Source: Paragonimus westermani (Eukaryota; Platyhelminthes; Trematoda; Plagiorchiida; Troglotrematidae). Taken from it: 64,000 nucleotides of DNA. The stretch is taken from NCBI GenBank assembly GCA_008508345.1, contig QNGE01001015.1:70125-134124 (forward strand). The letters are read 5' to 3'. A model generated the notes under the pieces. That model was not told the origin of the DNA. It worked only from the letters and a program-made list of their open reading frames with translations, and ran no database searches. The position numbers and the translations under genes are program-made. Positions 31,452 to 45,822 of this stretch are shown one piece after another. Positions within the stretch are counted from its first letter, which is position 1, and each line of letters opens with the position of its first letter.

Positions 31452-34400
31452 TTATTTCCGGAAGTAGCCACGATCGGCGGATTATGAAATTTGATTGAAC
31501 ATGATGAACGTAAAACCTGGAGAAAGAAGAACGGAAGAGTTGAATATTAGCAATGTCGCGGAAAAGACATACTTTACTTCGGAGTGACTTGCATTATTCG
31601 TGTTGAAGATCATGCGCCATGTTAAAGCAGCCTAGATGACTAAACGTCCCAGACACTTTGATTGGTACCACCAATGAGTACAACATGTTTTCGACAGGTC
31701 TAAGCAAGATCGTCCACACAGGACAACCTAACTTTAAACGAATTCAGTTAACAATTCAGATTAAACGACTGACCCGGATTAACAGTAAAAATGTACTACC
31801 GTAGGTTTGTTGAATGGTGCAGCATTCCGCAGGTTGAAATGTAGCCGTTCCTAAACAGTCGACGATACCGGAAGAACCGCTTCTTTTTATGTAACCTTTC
31901 TCAGTGCAAATGCGAAGGAAATGTTCAAGTGACCGTAGGAAGAACTGTCTCAATCAACTAGATGATTCATAAATCATGGTCGACATGCTTGAATAGCCAA
32001 ATTCCGGCGAAGGTCTACGGTTGAGTTGAACATTAAGTTCTAACCGTGGCATCCTAGTCGGCAGAGTTGGCATCACGAATGTCATCATTAAAATGCAAAT
32101 CTTCTGAGATGGCTACTCTTAAGTATTGCTAATAAAACTCAACTTTTATACTCTTAAGCGGTGCACAGTGTGTTGTAGGAGACAAACACATTACTCTTGA
32201 GAAGTTACACAGAACCAGATACACCGCAGACCCAACATTATAAAATGTCAGGTTCATTTAGGGGTGTCCTATGTTCAGCAACATAATTCACTAGTTACTG
32301 AATTTTCACTTCTCCAGCAGAGAGTACTAACTGGAGACCTACAATTTGTTGAATTTTCAACCCCATTGACAACGGTACTAGCGGAACCAAAAAGAATCCT
32401 TGAGGATGCAACGCTAGTCGTGGAGTGCCAGTCAGATAACAAGACACCAAATTTGTCGTTGTAAAACTTAATCAGCAAATTATGGACCATCCATGTAATA
32501 TGTATTATACACGTGCAGCTTTGTCGGATGTCTTGCAGGAAGAGATGACATCAACTGGCTTACCCACATTAACCATCTAAATTCATTGCTTTCTGCTTGT
32601 AAGCGGGCCTCTTCAGAGGCCACTCTGTTCATCCTAAACAGATGTGACCTTCTTGAATTAGCACTCAACTAAAACTAGCCGATGAAGTCAAATACAACGT
32701 TTTAGCAACATATTACTTGGATGAAAAAATAACTTGAATTTCTACGACAAAGCAGCAGAATTACAACCAAGTATATATTATATTGTGTAGGTGAATGCCG
32801 AATAATTAAGTGATTGAAAGACTGAGATCACTCTGTCATTCGTCACTGTGCACATGTCACGACATTAGTTTTCAACCCTGGAAGTTAGTCTGCTTAGTTT
32901 GTGAGGAAGGAGCGGTGTGCTATTTTATTGCTGGGAGATGTGGATGGCGGCCATGGTTTACGGAATCTTTGTGATCGTGTCAACCTCTCCAGATCTTTTG
33001 TTGAGGGTTTCTATCACAAATAGCCTTTCGTAGGTTGTTGGGTTTTTACATAATTTACAGTCTCTGTACTGCAAAGCTCAACGTTTACGGTTGTACTCCT
33101 CCTGCTAATTCGAGTGACTGAACATCAGCTCAAGAGAAGACCATAGAAAAACCCTATTTTTCATAACTTACCGTTCAAGTCAATTGTTTCATACAAAAGT
33201 GCCCAAAGTCACTGCTAATAAGGATGTGCAGAAATCAGTGTAATCTCAAACGTCATAATCACAACCATAAAAAACGGCCGTGACAAAACGATAAGAGCAA
33301 ACAGATAGGTTTTTATTCTCACGAGGCCAATAAGATCTATTCTTCGTTGCCAATCGAGTGATTTCCAGTGGTTCTCAGGTATGTGTATCGAACAGATAAT
33401 AAGCACCTCAGAGAAAAGCTTACATTCTATGGAAAAATTAACTACCTCTTCGTTTTGTATGGTGTGCATATTATTGTTGTGTTTTGGTGAAACGCGACAG
33501 TCTGATTGTCTGCAATATGGGATGACAATTATTTTCAAAATACGCAGACTCTCTTTCTTGCTACACAATATACAGTGTTACATGAGGATGAATACACTAT
33601 GGGACTCTGTATATGAGCTCATTAAATAACGGTGTAATGTTTGTCCGGCCAGCGTTCAGAACAGTGCATTAACAAATGACCTAGTCCGTGTACCTCATCC
33701 GCTCTACCTACTGGGGCAACTCAACCTCCAAAGTAACATTTTGGACCCGTTAATTAATTGGTATCTGTATATTTTATTACGAGTTTAAAAATTTTCAACT
33801 CCGTAAGATACCACAGATAGTAAACGATGAGACTTGCTTTTAACGGGGTAAGTTGGTACTATCGCGTCTGAATAAAAATACCACGGTAGTGACAAACGAA
33901 AAGAGAGAAACACGTGAATACACATATCCGTGGTGAATTTTGTCATCTCATCAACCCAGTTGCTGCGACATTTGTGAGCATCTCTTGAAATATGTGATTG
34001 AATTAAGATCTAATGCCTGATATGATGCAGGAATATGCTATGTGATCATTTGAAAGATCTCAAAATAACACGGATAACGATTACACCATAAAGTTTAGAC
34101 ATCGCGGTCGGTGCGGGAAACCGAACGAAAGATTAGCGAGAAAAATTGCCTGGGCACGTGAAAAATAACATGCGAGAATCGACAGTAAACAACATCTCTA
34201 GGTAGGTTTTAGTGGGAATTCGTGAGTAAATTAATTCAGTGAACCCATACTGCCTCGAGCTGGAACTACGAGAGAAAGTGCATACGGTACACCAACAAGT
34301 TTACTATCACAACACAGCCCTTTGCTACACTGACCTTTGCGGTTTGGACTTTTCGTAAATTTGACGAGAAGTGCACATAAACTGTTCCGACAACTGATCC

Positions 34401-34794
34401 GGTGATAAGAAGTCAAAGACAAGCGAAAATAGGTAACCAAAATTTGGGTAGACAAGTATATGGTAGGTAAAAGTATGGCAGGGATTGAGAGGGAGAGTTA
34501 ATTGTCAACTGGATCACTTAAATGTAATTATGTGACACGTGTACCGGTTAGCTTGTGATACTTCAAATAACCATATATTTTCATAACGTGCAGGGTTGAT
34601 TCAACAGGTTGGAACATGGCTAATGCTTTATCTGGTCATCAATGTCTCCTCCGACGTACTCATAAAAACAATCAGATGTGCTTACGCTTTTCAGGAAACC
34701 GTTTTAAAGAATTTTGAGCGGGTCGCCTGTAGAATGTGAAATCAGGGACTTCCTTATCCTGCACTTCACTAATTATTCACAGTATTAAGAGTGC
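31452..34794. other. Unassigned sequence
   Basis: The frame at 32540-32670 (WLTHINHLNSLLSACKRASS) is faintly LINE-like but not secure. Other frames, up to 117 codons at 33215-33568 minus, lack motifs and are contradicted by overlapping frames. Confidence 0.4.
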
Positions 34795-35066
34795 AGTGAG
34801 GACGAGCGGTCGCGCGATACTACTCATACCGCTACTACTCAGTAGTAAGCGACGGAATGAAGTTTCAAACTGAAGTAGTCGCGGTAAAACTACAAGAAGA
34901 ATCATTGGAGTGCAACGTAACATGAAATGGTTCTCGGTACATACAGGAACTGAGCATTGGCGGCTGTACCAATCGTGATGTTTGTCACGTTGAAACGCAT
35001 AACGCAAGTGTTGGTTTCCTGAATAAATAATCCCTGTGCCATCCGCGTTCGTGGCTCACAACAGTA
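34795..35066. repeat. Dispersed repeat R, copy 2
   Basis: Partner of 31130-31451. The overlap is best over 34919-35066; the left part (GAGGACGAGCGGTCGCGCGA) aligns less well. Confidence 0.6.
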
Positions 35067-38000
35067 ACTCATCGCGGTTTCAAGAAAATCCAATTCTTTT
35101 CACTGGAAAAAAATGTGTGACTAAATTAATGCAAACGGTCTTATTGGGATTTTGTGTGTACTCCCACAATTTTACTTCTCTATCATCCTACGTCAAGGAA
35201 ATATCTTAATTTTTGTCAATTAACTGTTGAGTGTTTAGACAACGTGATGACAAATAATGTCCGTGAGTTGTCTCAATTCACGAGGCACGTTGAATAACAT
35301 CATCCAAAGTCAGTCTCGGTACGTACAAATCGACATCTTTATAGTTTGCTTAGTGAATTTGCCTCTCTTTTTCATGACGAACAGTTATCTGAAATGTTTG
35401 CACGTATGTTGGAAAGTCAAAACTTGGTACAATACATAAAGTCAAAACAGCCCATCCTTGTAATATGTTGTTTAGTTTGGCATAGAATTGTGTATACCAG
35501 TTAGCCCAATAACTGACCTCGTTGATTCTTAAAAATTGGCTCAACTTTTCTTTCCATTTCTTTCCGTTCACTACAGAGCGCTAAGGACTTGCAATTTATG
35601 TCTCTTCAGTTTTGGAAAGTAGTATACATATCTATTATCTGACAAAAACCATGAATACAGGAATTGGCTAGGTTATGTGTTACAGGGCGAAGGAAGCATC
35701 GAGGATCAAGCAGCGTTCCCATGAAGGAAGAGACCGCAACAAGAGTTCGGAATTATAATAAAAACCAGCTTGCATGAGCCAGAGGCCCAGTATGTCATGC
35801 ACCTAACATACACCGGCGAAGACTAAAAGGTATTCTGCATTGTACTGCCCCCTCCCTTGGAGAGGAGCATCGTCCCCAGCGTGTCCTGAAACCATTATCA
35901 AATGATCATTTACACCTATTGTACTAGAACGAGATGCTGGATCCGGTGTACTGTAAGGCCGATGACCATCAACGATAATCGACGATTACAAAGAGTCAGT
36001 AGTGCATCCGCGACAGGGATGTCCAGGAGAAATCCAAGATTCTTAACAACTAGACAAGCCACTTCACATCAGACAGTGTCTATGAAATTAAGGTTTAGTT
36101 TTGAGTGTGTTTAGGTGCAGTTGGTTGACATTTAACCAAATTTCACGAGATAGGACGCCAGGTGTAATGGTTCCTTCCGAAATCGCTATGTTATTCTCAA
36201 CCCATTTGCCATTAAAGCAAAGAGTGTTTTTATCACAGCAGTCATCATGTTTAGAACACAGGAATTTTTAGCTACACAGTATTCGATCCTTGGAAACTCT
36301 TTGATGATGTTCACAAGTGATGTCCTCCAAGCACATAGACTGCTGTCTTCCAAAGCCACTGCTCCCCCAACAGCTGTGGTTGACGTATACAAGGATAACA
36401 TAAACAAAAACCTACTGCACGTCACTTTAATTGGTCGAACCGGACCAGATACAGTTTGCGAGTCACCGTTCGCATGTTAGCATGTTATTCAACCGCCCAG
36501 CTGACTCCACAGTGTGTTAAAATGATTTTTGTCACTCAGTATCACAACTGTCAGTAAAGTGCTCAACAAGCAACCTATGATGGCGTTATCTTCATCCCTT
36601 TCATGTGACTGCCCGAACAAAAATGCACTGACAGCAGAGATGTACTTGGCACCATGTACTTTAATGTAGGTGAAGGTCATTTGAGAGTTATGACCAGCGT
36701 TCGGTTAAAATGCGGACAGAACATCACGCTTATACTTAAGGTCAGTAGCGCACCGACGCTGAGCCGTTCCAGGGCACGCCAGTGTCCGAGATGTGGATCA
36801 CAAAAACCATGTTTGTTCTAGGCTTAAATCCGTTAGGGCAATGGTTACATCAGATAAACGATACCGAATTTCACCAAAGTTAGGAATTCGGCTGAAATTG
36901 TTAGGCAGGAAAACTCGAGAAAATCGGGAAGTACACCAATTGTCCAATGGTTTAATGCAGCCTCAAAATTAAAAGGTAATCAAAATGCCAGTCCAGTCGT
37001 TTCGTTCGAAGGATGTGCAGTTGAATGAGGTCGTTTTATGTTGCTGTGTCATTTTACCCTGGTCGATCGACGAGCCACACTACACAGGTCATGTTGGTCA
37101 TAATGTTATAGCGATATGGACAATGTGGGAAGTGGACTGAGCGGAAAGGCAGGTTGCTGGCAGGTAGAAGCTAGGAGCCTAAATCACGCAGCATTTTCAA
37201 ATCAAGAAAGAGGGGAGCTACTGGGACTAGATCAAAACAAGCCGATAAGTAATTTTCCGTAACACATTAAGCACAAGCACAAAAGGATTGTAGCTGCCTT
37301 TTCCATAGCATTCCGAATCTCCCAGACACACGATAAACGCAGACAGAAGCCGATGGACGCTCTGTTATACAGGCACATCAAGTGTGGGTAAGTGTTACTG
37401 GCAACCTACCGACGATGCATAAATATAGATGCATTTCAAAATGTTGGACGATTATTATACTGCGGAACATGCTCAACGTGTTTGCAGTCAACGTCCGAAT
37501 ATACTGTTAGAGGACTTTACGTACCACACCGGAAATGATCGATTTCATAAGAGTGCTGATAATGGATTGATTTCGTTGCCATCTACCAGCAAGGTGCAAA
37601 CTTCATTTATTACCTTGAAAAGTTTGACCATTCCAAACAACAAATGAAAAGGGTATCGAATATTTGAATGTGCAACATGCTTTGTCCTGGATGACAATGG
37701 CAATTACTTTATATCTTTCATACGAACTATGCAAAAAATTACATGATTCCATCCATGAACGCTGTATCTGTGAGTTCTGTACGTGACTACTAGACATTTA
37801 AAGTATCGAGAATTTCTCATCTCTGGTCCACATCTTTCCCGGCAGGAGTAATCAGTTTTCTGCAGTTTTCATCACAAGTTCGTAAATCGATATGTTCTCT
37901 TTCGTTTGACAGTAAATAGCGGGAGCGTTTAAGTGGTATTTGTTCGAATTCTGTAAGATATAACTATGTGAGAAGTACGTCATTTGAATTGATTTCATAA

Positions 38001-40265
38001 CTCTCACCATTCTAAGAACATGACTTCCCCCTTCTAACGACATTAAAATATTACGTGGGTATAGATGAAGGAGCAAAACCGCGAGAGTTTTGTTAATATC
38101 ACTGACACGAATTATGACAGTCCTAGTTCTACCTACGTTTGACTTGCAGTGGACTGCTTTATCATACACTCAGCAGCTTGATAATCATTCGACATTGTTC
38201 GTGTTAAAATTTTGTCCAGCCAATGGCTCAAACCAGTAGTTATGTTGGCGGTTTACTGTACACTGCGTGAGCATAACATAGGGAAATTTCAGCGGATGAC
38301 AAAGGATTTGCGGAGGAACTACGTCCATACATGCAAGGCCCATTTAAGTCAAGTTCGTGCATAATTGGTATGACCTAATCTGCATAGACAACGGTCTTTC
38401 CGCCGTGTCGCTATTGTACCGTAAGCAGTGGGCTCGCAGGATAAAGACTAGTCTTCTCATCGAACATGTTGCAAAGTGCTTCAGGCGGACCATAGTATGA
38501 AAATGGGAACGGAATGATACCACACCGCACTTTGGCTTCTCCATATTCACCTACGACCAAGATACGTGCTTGATGCATCGAATAACCACTAGATATATGT
38601 ACCGTTTTTGCATTCAGGGTGTATATTATATTCTCGCGATACAGAGATTCCGCATAATTACACACATTGTGACAACACACAGAGGTGGTATTGGTGGAAT
38701 CCAAGTAATGCTGTTGCTGAAGAAGTTTCTTGGGCTGAAAAATTAAAGGTTACGAAACATTATAGTAATGCTCCAAAGTTAGCTTGTTACACGTCGCCAT
38801 CATCGTAGCTTGCTGCTTCAGATGTGACCCGACTGCACAGGATATGTGACAGATGGGCACACGTACCTGTACAGTACAAGGCGTGGTTTACACGATAAAC
38901 GGAGCAAATGAGACGTGGACAAAACGTGACGTTGTTTGCAAGTATTATTCCTATGACTCACATATCACGGGCTCACCTAAGCACGTATTTTTCATACGAA
39001 CGCATACGACGGCTCGTTGGTCTCACAGCTGACGGCAGGTATATTGGACACTGTACCCTAGGAAGTGTTCTTTGCAGAGGAACTTCAGGTGATTCTATTC
39101 CGTAGCCCTCTACACCGATTTCCAAGTTACCAAAGTGTACCTGACCTGGTCGTATGCAGATCCATGTTTTATGCCAGTAAGTGAACACTAAAGGAAGCTC
39201 TGATCCTCTGTTGCTTATGTCGGCATGCATGGCGCATATTATGTGACACTGATACTGGTGTGGTCACACATGCTAGCCTTCTTGAAATGATAACCGACCA
39301 GAATATCCCCGTTTCAATCAACGACACCGCAAACGTTTCATCCGTCATCTAGTTCATGTGCTGGAATTAATCTTTTAGAGTTCTCTCGTTTAAGAGAACT
39401 CGACTTTTTGATCTCTAATTTGTTATGGATGGGTTTGACAAGCACACCGTCAAATCTAGTTCACAGTGGATTTACGAATACGGTTGAAAGCGCCTCAGTT
39501 CAGGTCGACTGCGCAGTCACGTGGCAGCATCCGTCCATTGACTTCCGTCAAAGCGCCAGGGCAGTTCGGACATATGTAGCACAGAACAACTTTCACACAC
39601 AGTACGCCAAGGTCGGTCATAAAAATGACCAACATTGGAGAAGCATCGGTAACGTCTGAATTAAGTAAGCAACCGTGTTGTAATCGTTATGCACAATCGT
39701 CAAAACTCAATAGGGTTATGAAAATATTGCTGACCTTTTCTCCACCTACTCAACTCGAATATAGTCTATTGAATTTTGGATGATCCAAGGGAAATTCTTA
39801 TTAGAATTGTAACGCTTTCGTGTGTGTTGCGCAATAAATGGGAGAATCTGCATAAATAAGATTGGTGAATTTGTAGGTTATAAATCATCCGCCAGTTAGT
39901 TTTGTCATCAGTCTCAGACTCATTTGAATCTGTAGATCGGTGCCGAAGTTAGGAGCACTAACTGGTGAATACTCGGAAACCGAGGAACCGTTATTCTTTT
40001 GTGCATCACAAACAGTTTATCAGTAAATATGGGATTCAGTTTCTAATACCGTGATGTGTCACCAAGTGTTTAAACTGATGTTCGAATTCAACCTGCTCTT
40101 TGTGTCATTTCTAAGCCACAACCGATGGATGGTCTCAGACATACGTATGTCAGTGTACACGAGCGCACGTAGACACGTTCGACTTCGTGGGTGTCAGTGT
40201 GCTGGAAAACATGTGCACATCAACCAATGAGAATAGCCTGCTGTTTGGTTCGTGACGATTCGAAT
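35067..40265. other. Unassigned sequence
   Basis: No known gene or repeat is identified. The stretch 35.69-36.07 kb has a base composition unlike its surroundings and could be an old element. Frames at 36.2-36.5, 38.4-38.8 and 38.9-39.2 kb are open on both strands and carry no motif. Confidence 0.35.
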
Positions 40266-40269
40266 GGGA

Positions 40270-40280
40270 CAATAAAAGTA
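40270..40280 (+). promoter_or_regulatory. Possible TATA-like element
   Basis: ATAAAAGTATA lies about 100 bases upstream of the 139-codon frame. The distance would suit a short 5' untranslated leader. There is no other promoter evidence. Confidence 0.2.
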
Positions 40281-40380
40281 TATTAATCAAGAAGTGACCT
40301 TCTTGCTTCTCTGAAACCACTGGTGAGTTACAGCACGTCACACCAGGAAGAACCACCCTGTACTCGCAGCAAACACAAAT

Positions 40381-40800
40381 ATGGCGTTTGAACTCAGTAT
40401 GAAAAAGCGACCTCAAATAATCATACTAATCCTGATACTGTCATGCCATACGCAAGTTGGTTCGTCCACCCTGTTGCCATCTTTCAGCTCCCTCTCAACA
40501 ACTGGCTCTGTAGACTCCGTGGAACAACTCAAAGCGAGCCTATGTGGTTTAAATCCGTTAGATATATTTCTAACCGCCCTCTATGCTGAAATTGACAGAC
40601 GTCAACCGGTCTCTGTTGATGCGGATGCGCCACCAGCCATGGTCAAGAGTTTTATCCCGGACAAATTTTACGCCTTCACCGTCTTGCCGGATCATAGTCC
40701 GGTCCACTATCAAAAACTGATGCATGCTCTGAACAGATGGAATCATTGCAAGGCGCGTTTCCTGAAGAGACCGACAGCAAAGAAATTTTTTCCACAATAA
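40381..40800 (+). CDS. Putative small secreted protein, 139 aa
   Basis: The frame runs from ATG 40381 to TAA 40800. The N-terminus has the layout of a signal peptide: basic KKR at residues 8-10, a hydrophobic core IIILILIL at 13-20, and small residues before a likely cut near Gly27-Ser29. A second start at Met7 would also work. The mature part has only two Cys (55 and 123), which could pair, and dibasic sites at 73-74, 129-130 and 134-135. Codon choice is balanced and unlike the AT-rich surroundings, which supports real coding. I do not recognise the family. A processed peptide precursor is one possibility: the dibasic KR follows ARFL. It could also be the single large exon of a longer gene; donor-like GTAAGT occurs at 41111. 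No poly(A) signal is evident just downstream. Confidence 0.5.
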   Translation: MAFELSMKKRPQIIILILILSCHTQVGSSTLLPSFSSLSTTGSVDSVEQLKASLCGLNPLDIFLTALYAEIDRRQPVSVDADAPPAMVKSFIPDKFYAFTVLPDHSPVHYQKLMHALNRWNHCKARFLKRPTAKKFFPQ

Positions 40801-43800
40801 GCTCTATTGAGGCTTGACCCTCACTGTCCTCTTTATTCCCCTCTCTTTTTCTCTCACGTATTCGTCCTTTCGTTCATCTGATACCTAGGCCATATATCTT
40901 TGGTCAATTCGTGTTTTCTGAATAACTGCTAATAATGCTACTCTCTTCTTCTGTCTTGTTAGTTCCACGTTTTCACTTGCGTGATGGCAGTCGTTTACTG
41001 GGGTGTTCATTAAGCAAAAGCACATTCTACAACTTCTTCTTCCAAATGTTGTCTGTTAGGTACAACAAACAGCTGAACGGAAGCATTTTATGCGAAGTTT
41101 TAAAGCTCCGGTAAGTCACTGCTGTTTTTATCGATCGTTGTTTATATTTTGCTGGGACTTGTCATACACGAACTGTATCTTCTTCAAATGATGTACTACA
41201 TATGACCGGGTGATAACATAAATCTGACATTAATTGGCTGTCTGATACCAGACTATGTTTTTAAACATACTAAGTTAATCACTGTAAACAGCTTTAATCG
41301 AGGAATTAGCTATGAAATTCCGACATTTTATAAAGAGACTTATAAAAAAACAATGAAAAATATAAACGAGTTACAGGTATGAAGCGTGAGCAATCAGTCA
41401 AAAAAATCCACCGGTAAGCAGCACGGTGTTTGATATGCGGAAGTTGAACATATCTCAAAATGGAGCGTGGCTTTCAATTCCAGAAAACTTCCTCAATCCA
41501 CTTCCTCGTATAACACAGGTCACGAGGTTGACTTTTGTTAGAACTCTCCAGTATTGTATTTCCTCACCATGATCAGTATTTGAACATTGGTACCTATTGT
41601 CACTGCTACGGCTTACCTATCCAGTACACCGTCAAACACGGTGTATACACCACCAAACATTCAGACCCATTCACTTGTAAGCAGTTCTCAGATTGCCTGA
41701 TGGCCCCAAGGGAAACACTAACTGCTTTGCTAAGTTCAACTGATAACCAAAAAACTGGGATTTATAAACAGCTTGTAACTACACAAGTCATTAAAAGTGG
41801 TTTTGCGGTATTTACTCGTCGGTAAATCACAGGGGAGTTGTTTGGTAGAGTTAACAGCAAATGTTACAATGCCTCTCGAGATCCGTTTTTTCTTTGGCTG
41901 AACAGTATAAATGTTCTTGTATAAATATTTATCCACCTTACTGAAATTCTCACGGCAGTCCGCGTTTCTTAAATCCCGTACGCTCGAGTTATGAGTTTTT
42001 ACAGTATTGTAGCTGCAGGTCTGTTTCACAATTCGTTGTTAGTGAAAACCTGTGTGCTTTCCTTCATCACCAATTCGAGATATTTACGAAGACCACCTAT
42101 TTCACGTTTGTAATGGGTTGTGGGTGATGTGGATAACTGGATTGGGTGAATATAACCTCAGTGCTAAGCTAGGGAAGGGTAGTTTTAATTTTACGCACGT
42201 GTTGCGTCAATTTTTGTTCAGTGGATTAACGATGCATATGACAAAGAAGAGACGAACATGGCCATGGTGGTAAGTTATCGTGACCATTTGTACATGAGTT
42301 GCGATTCGTGCGGTCGCGATCAGAGCATTATTGTCACACAAGTGGTAGAACATTCGAGGCACGTAACTCAAAGCTATCCGCAAGGACGATATCAAACGCC
42401 AAGGAATGTTGACCTGGAACCAACCAAATTGTTGACACCGTCTATTTTCTCCTATTAATGTGCAACAGGTAACCCTGTAGAGATACTGACCCGATGAAGA
42501 ATTGCCGAGGGCAGTTGTCCAACACAGTTTATACTCTGAGACCCACGGAGTGTTTTCCCATAAACGCCTAAGGCTGTACCACTGACATGGTTACACATGT
42601 TAATTCTGTGTATGAGTCCTATGTTTGATATAACAACCTGACGCCTTATTCGATAAGTCCAGCTGTCGAATTACAAGAATTTGGCGATTAATAATTTCAG
42701 CTTTTGGAACACAACACTTTTACTACCGTGGATGTTTACATTGTTGTTTGGCTGAATGCTCTGTGCTTGTGAAGGTCAATATAGCAACATTCAGAGTGAT
42801 TAGGGTGCTAAACCAGTAAGCATAATTGGCTGAATTGATGACCATCTATAATTGCTGGGTAGGAGGGGTTCTCCATTTGTCACTATAAATAGACAGTGTC
42901 TGTAACCAATCTTGTACTGATTTGACTCACCCCAAAATCTCTCCAAGTTCTGTCACTCATTGCCCTCACAGGAAGAGAAATGAGACGGACAGGACACACA
43001 AATTTGGCAATGAGAATGAAATCACTAGTGCTTCGAGCGATTTCCTGAATAGGTGAACAAAAATTTGTTTCGGAAAAGTCACAATATGTTACGATTGCGC
43101 AAAGCATCCAAGTAAACATTCGCCACCTTACCAAAGGCTGTTGTTGCAAGATGTGTATAGATAAATATTAGAAACAGTACTGAACATGACAGGTCTAGTA
43201 AAAGGTTGGTTCCAATGAGCGTACACGTCGTGATGGTGATCACCAGTGAGAACAGAAAGCAGGGTAATAAGAAGTCAGAAAGACTGAAAGTGAAGGGAGA
43301 CTAAACAACTCGTTTATTCCTTACCGGAAGCAGAGCTAGGAAAAGTGAATAATGACTGTCATCAGGATATACACTAGTAAGGAAAAGTCACATAAAAAAG
43401 AACTGGTTACATTAAGGAAAAATCTAGAAGTAAGTGGAAACTATACCATGCAAGGCGCCTGAGTTAGCCAATTAACGGAAATTTTTGCCTCTAACGAAGA
43501 TCGAGCTGTTTATATTCATAAGCCTAATGGTGTAAGTAGGTAAGACAAGATAATTTCAGCATCACTGCCTATAAAGTGCATTTTTTATTACAAACTTGTT
43601 GAAACTCTCACCGTATTCCAAATAGTTTAGTCTGACGTCTGTTTATTTAATGTTTGAGGAACTTGGTATGGTATCAACCAAATAAAGAACAGCCTGCAGA
43701 GGCTAGACAATATAGCTACCGGGCCGTGATATAAAATTTGCAGTTAAGTTCAATTTTAGAGAGACCGTGCATTTTAGTGTAAGATATTAAACGTTTACAG

Positions 43801-44049
43801 CAACAGGCGAGTTGCTAGTAACGAACCCGAATCACGATATGCAACTTCTCCTTTTAGAACGGACTGTGTGAATCATTCTGTGGTTTTGCTAAACATGAAC
43901 CAGTTGTAGAAACCCAGCGTTCTTGAAAGGCATACCAGATTCCAGTCAATCTATGGTGTCATACTTGGAGAAACAAAATCACCAAATCAGACACGGTTGA
44001 CTGTGTGGGTAATTTGTTCTAATTATGTGATCTTTGAGCTTCTACCGTG
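40801..44049. other. Unassigned sequence
   Basis: A possible short exon at 41061-41110, between TGTTAG and GTAAGT, is too short to judge. Frames at 41.5-42.5 kb show no motif. Confidence 0.35.
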
Positions 44050-44110
44050 ATTTTGTAGTTCACCTTGTGAAGTACATTCAGCCGGTTCGAATCTCAGTAA
44101 AACCCACATC
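44050..44110 (+). mobile_element. Possible tRNA-like SINE head
   Basis: TGTAGTTCACCTTGTGAAGTAC (A-box-like, 44054-44075, of which the first 12 bases matter) and GGTTCGAATCTC (44083-44094, a near-perfect B box) have the order and spacing of a pol III internal promoter. They resemble the family T head at 55.28 kb. The family T body word is not seen after it, so this may be a head only or a chance match. Confidence 0.4.
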
Positions 44111-45804
44111 CGTTACAACTTGGTTACTTTGAAATTAGTAATGGCTTCCTTCCAGCAACGTGTAGCTTTACCACCGGTAACACAGTGATTATACAATGCA
44201 ATGAAAGAATCTAGGAGAATCGCAGTAAGCATTCTAGAAAAAACCACTCATTTTTCCCAATCTACTTCGGTCACTTTATTCGGCCTCATCTTGCTTTGCT
44301 AGGTAGTGGCTCAGTGATGGAGGTATACACCTGTGTGCAGGTCTAAAACACATATCATTAATGTGTAATTTAACTTACGAAGGTTAACTTGAGATCCTCA
44401 TAATTAGTCGGAGTTCGTTTCCGAATGCTTAAGACAACTTACAGTTGCATCTTCATTTCCCGTCTGTTATTAGAACCACTGCCTTCAGGCAGTGATCTTG
44501 TTTAAACTTCGATCACAATTGTCATCTTCAGTTTTTTAATTTGATTGGCTGGTGATTTTTTCCAATGGCCACTTTCTGTTTTCCATGACAAGGTTAAATA
44601 TATGAGCAAAACGTTGGAATAACAGCAAATTAGAAAGTGTTAGTAGGAGAAAATACTTGAAAAACAACGTTATTATAAGTTGCAGGTGGATCACAATGGA
44701 CAAATGAGCAGCACACAGAAAAAACGAAAATTCGTAGAACCTACGATTTTTCTCAACCAGCAAATGTTTCCAGAGGAACATTGACTAAATTTTCATCGAA
44801 TTTTCAGAGCAATCAGCCCACAGGCGATGACTATGATGACTGTGCAGAATCGGTCTTGTTGTGTGCTGCATGCCTTGGTAGAGCTAACGTTAGAGACCGA
44901 TTTTTGAAAACACATCTGACAATGTACTGTTCAAGGTAGAACACAAAACGCAGATAATAACCCTGAAACTTCAAAATGCTAAATTTTCAAATAAGTATTT
45001 TTCAGTGAGACACAAATTTGAAATAGATGGATCACTTTTGGGAGGCATTTTATGTAAATACACGTGTTCACTCGGCGAGGCTGATGATCGGCATCGTTTG
45101 CTTTCCTAGGCGTATTAATACTGGCCTACGAACTCCACAAGTTCGATTAGTAAAGAGCGGTTCACGGTACACAAATGATCCATTGCTCGTCATTGACACA
45201 CTGAGCGAACTGAATTTACACCTCACTACGTTTCTGATGACACAGCGGGGGGCTAAAACATCAGATCAACACAGTAGTTGAGTATTAGACGGATTAAACA
45301 GTCGTCAGAGATTTATCAGACCTGAGGTCTACTTCTTGCACACTTGTCAGTTTACTGTCCCGTGCACCATATTGTAAATTTCCAAATTCACGTTCATTAC
45401 AACCAAACAGAATAGAAAATAATAAATTAGACACAAAATACTTGCACTGTCGATTTGAACTTGTTTTTGTGAGTTAACCCTAACAGATTTTAATGGAATG
45501 TATGCACATTCATTTTTTTTAAAAAAATTGGTAAATATATTGCGCGCTTTCGCCAAAGATTAGAAACTAAAGGATAGTTCTCAGTATGTGTTTTGTTTAC
45601 AAAAACTCTGTAAACATATATACACTTTTTCAGCGAAGATGACCCACAGGTATTTATGGGGTTCATACCGGAGCCGCATGCAAGCCATTTGAAACGTTGA
45701 ACGCTACACGAAACCCACGACTTGGATAGATAGTCCACGCGCACATGCATTGTCTTGCTGGAAGAGATGGGCTTTCCATTTTACGACCGTACACCAGAAC
45801 GTGA
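44111..45804. other. Unassigned sequence
   Basis: One small perfect hairpin CACTGCCTTCAGGCAGTG at about 44477, otherwise nothing recognised. Confidence 0.4.
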
Positions 45805-45822
45805 CAAAAGGTTCCTAATGTT
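45805..45822. repeat. Target-site duplication, left copy
   Basis: CAAAAGGTTCCTAATGTT, identical to 46172-46189 over 18 bases. Confidence 0.9.

Noticed and set aside
33215..33568. 117-codon minus-strand frame
   Set aside because: No motif, AT-rich codons, and an opposing plus frame overlaps most of it.
40710..40770. Neuropeptide F/Y-like C-terminus in the 139-aa secreted protein
   Set aside because: There is an ARF-L-KR string, but the amidation Gly and the R-x-R-F-G pattern are absent and the rest of the PP fold is not evident.
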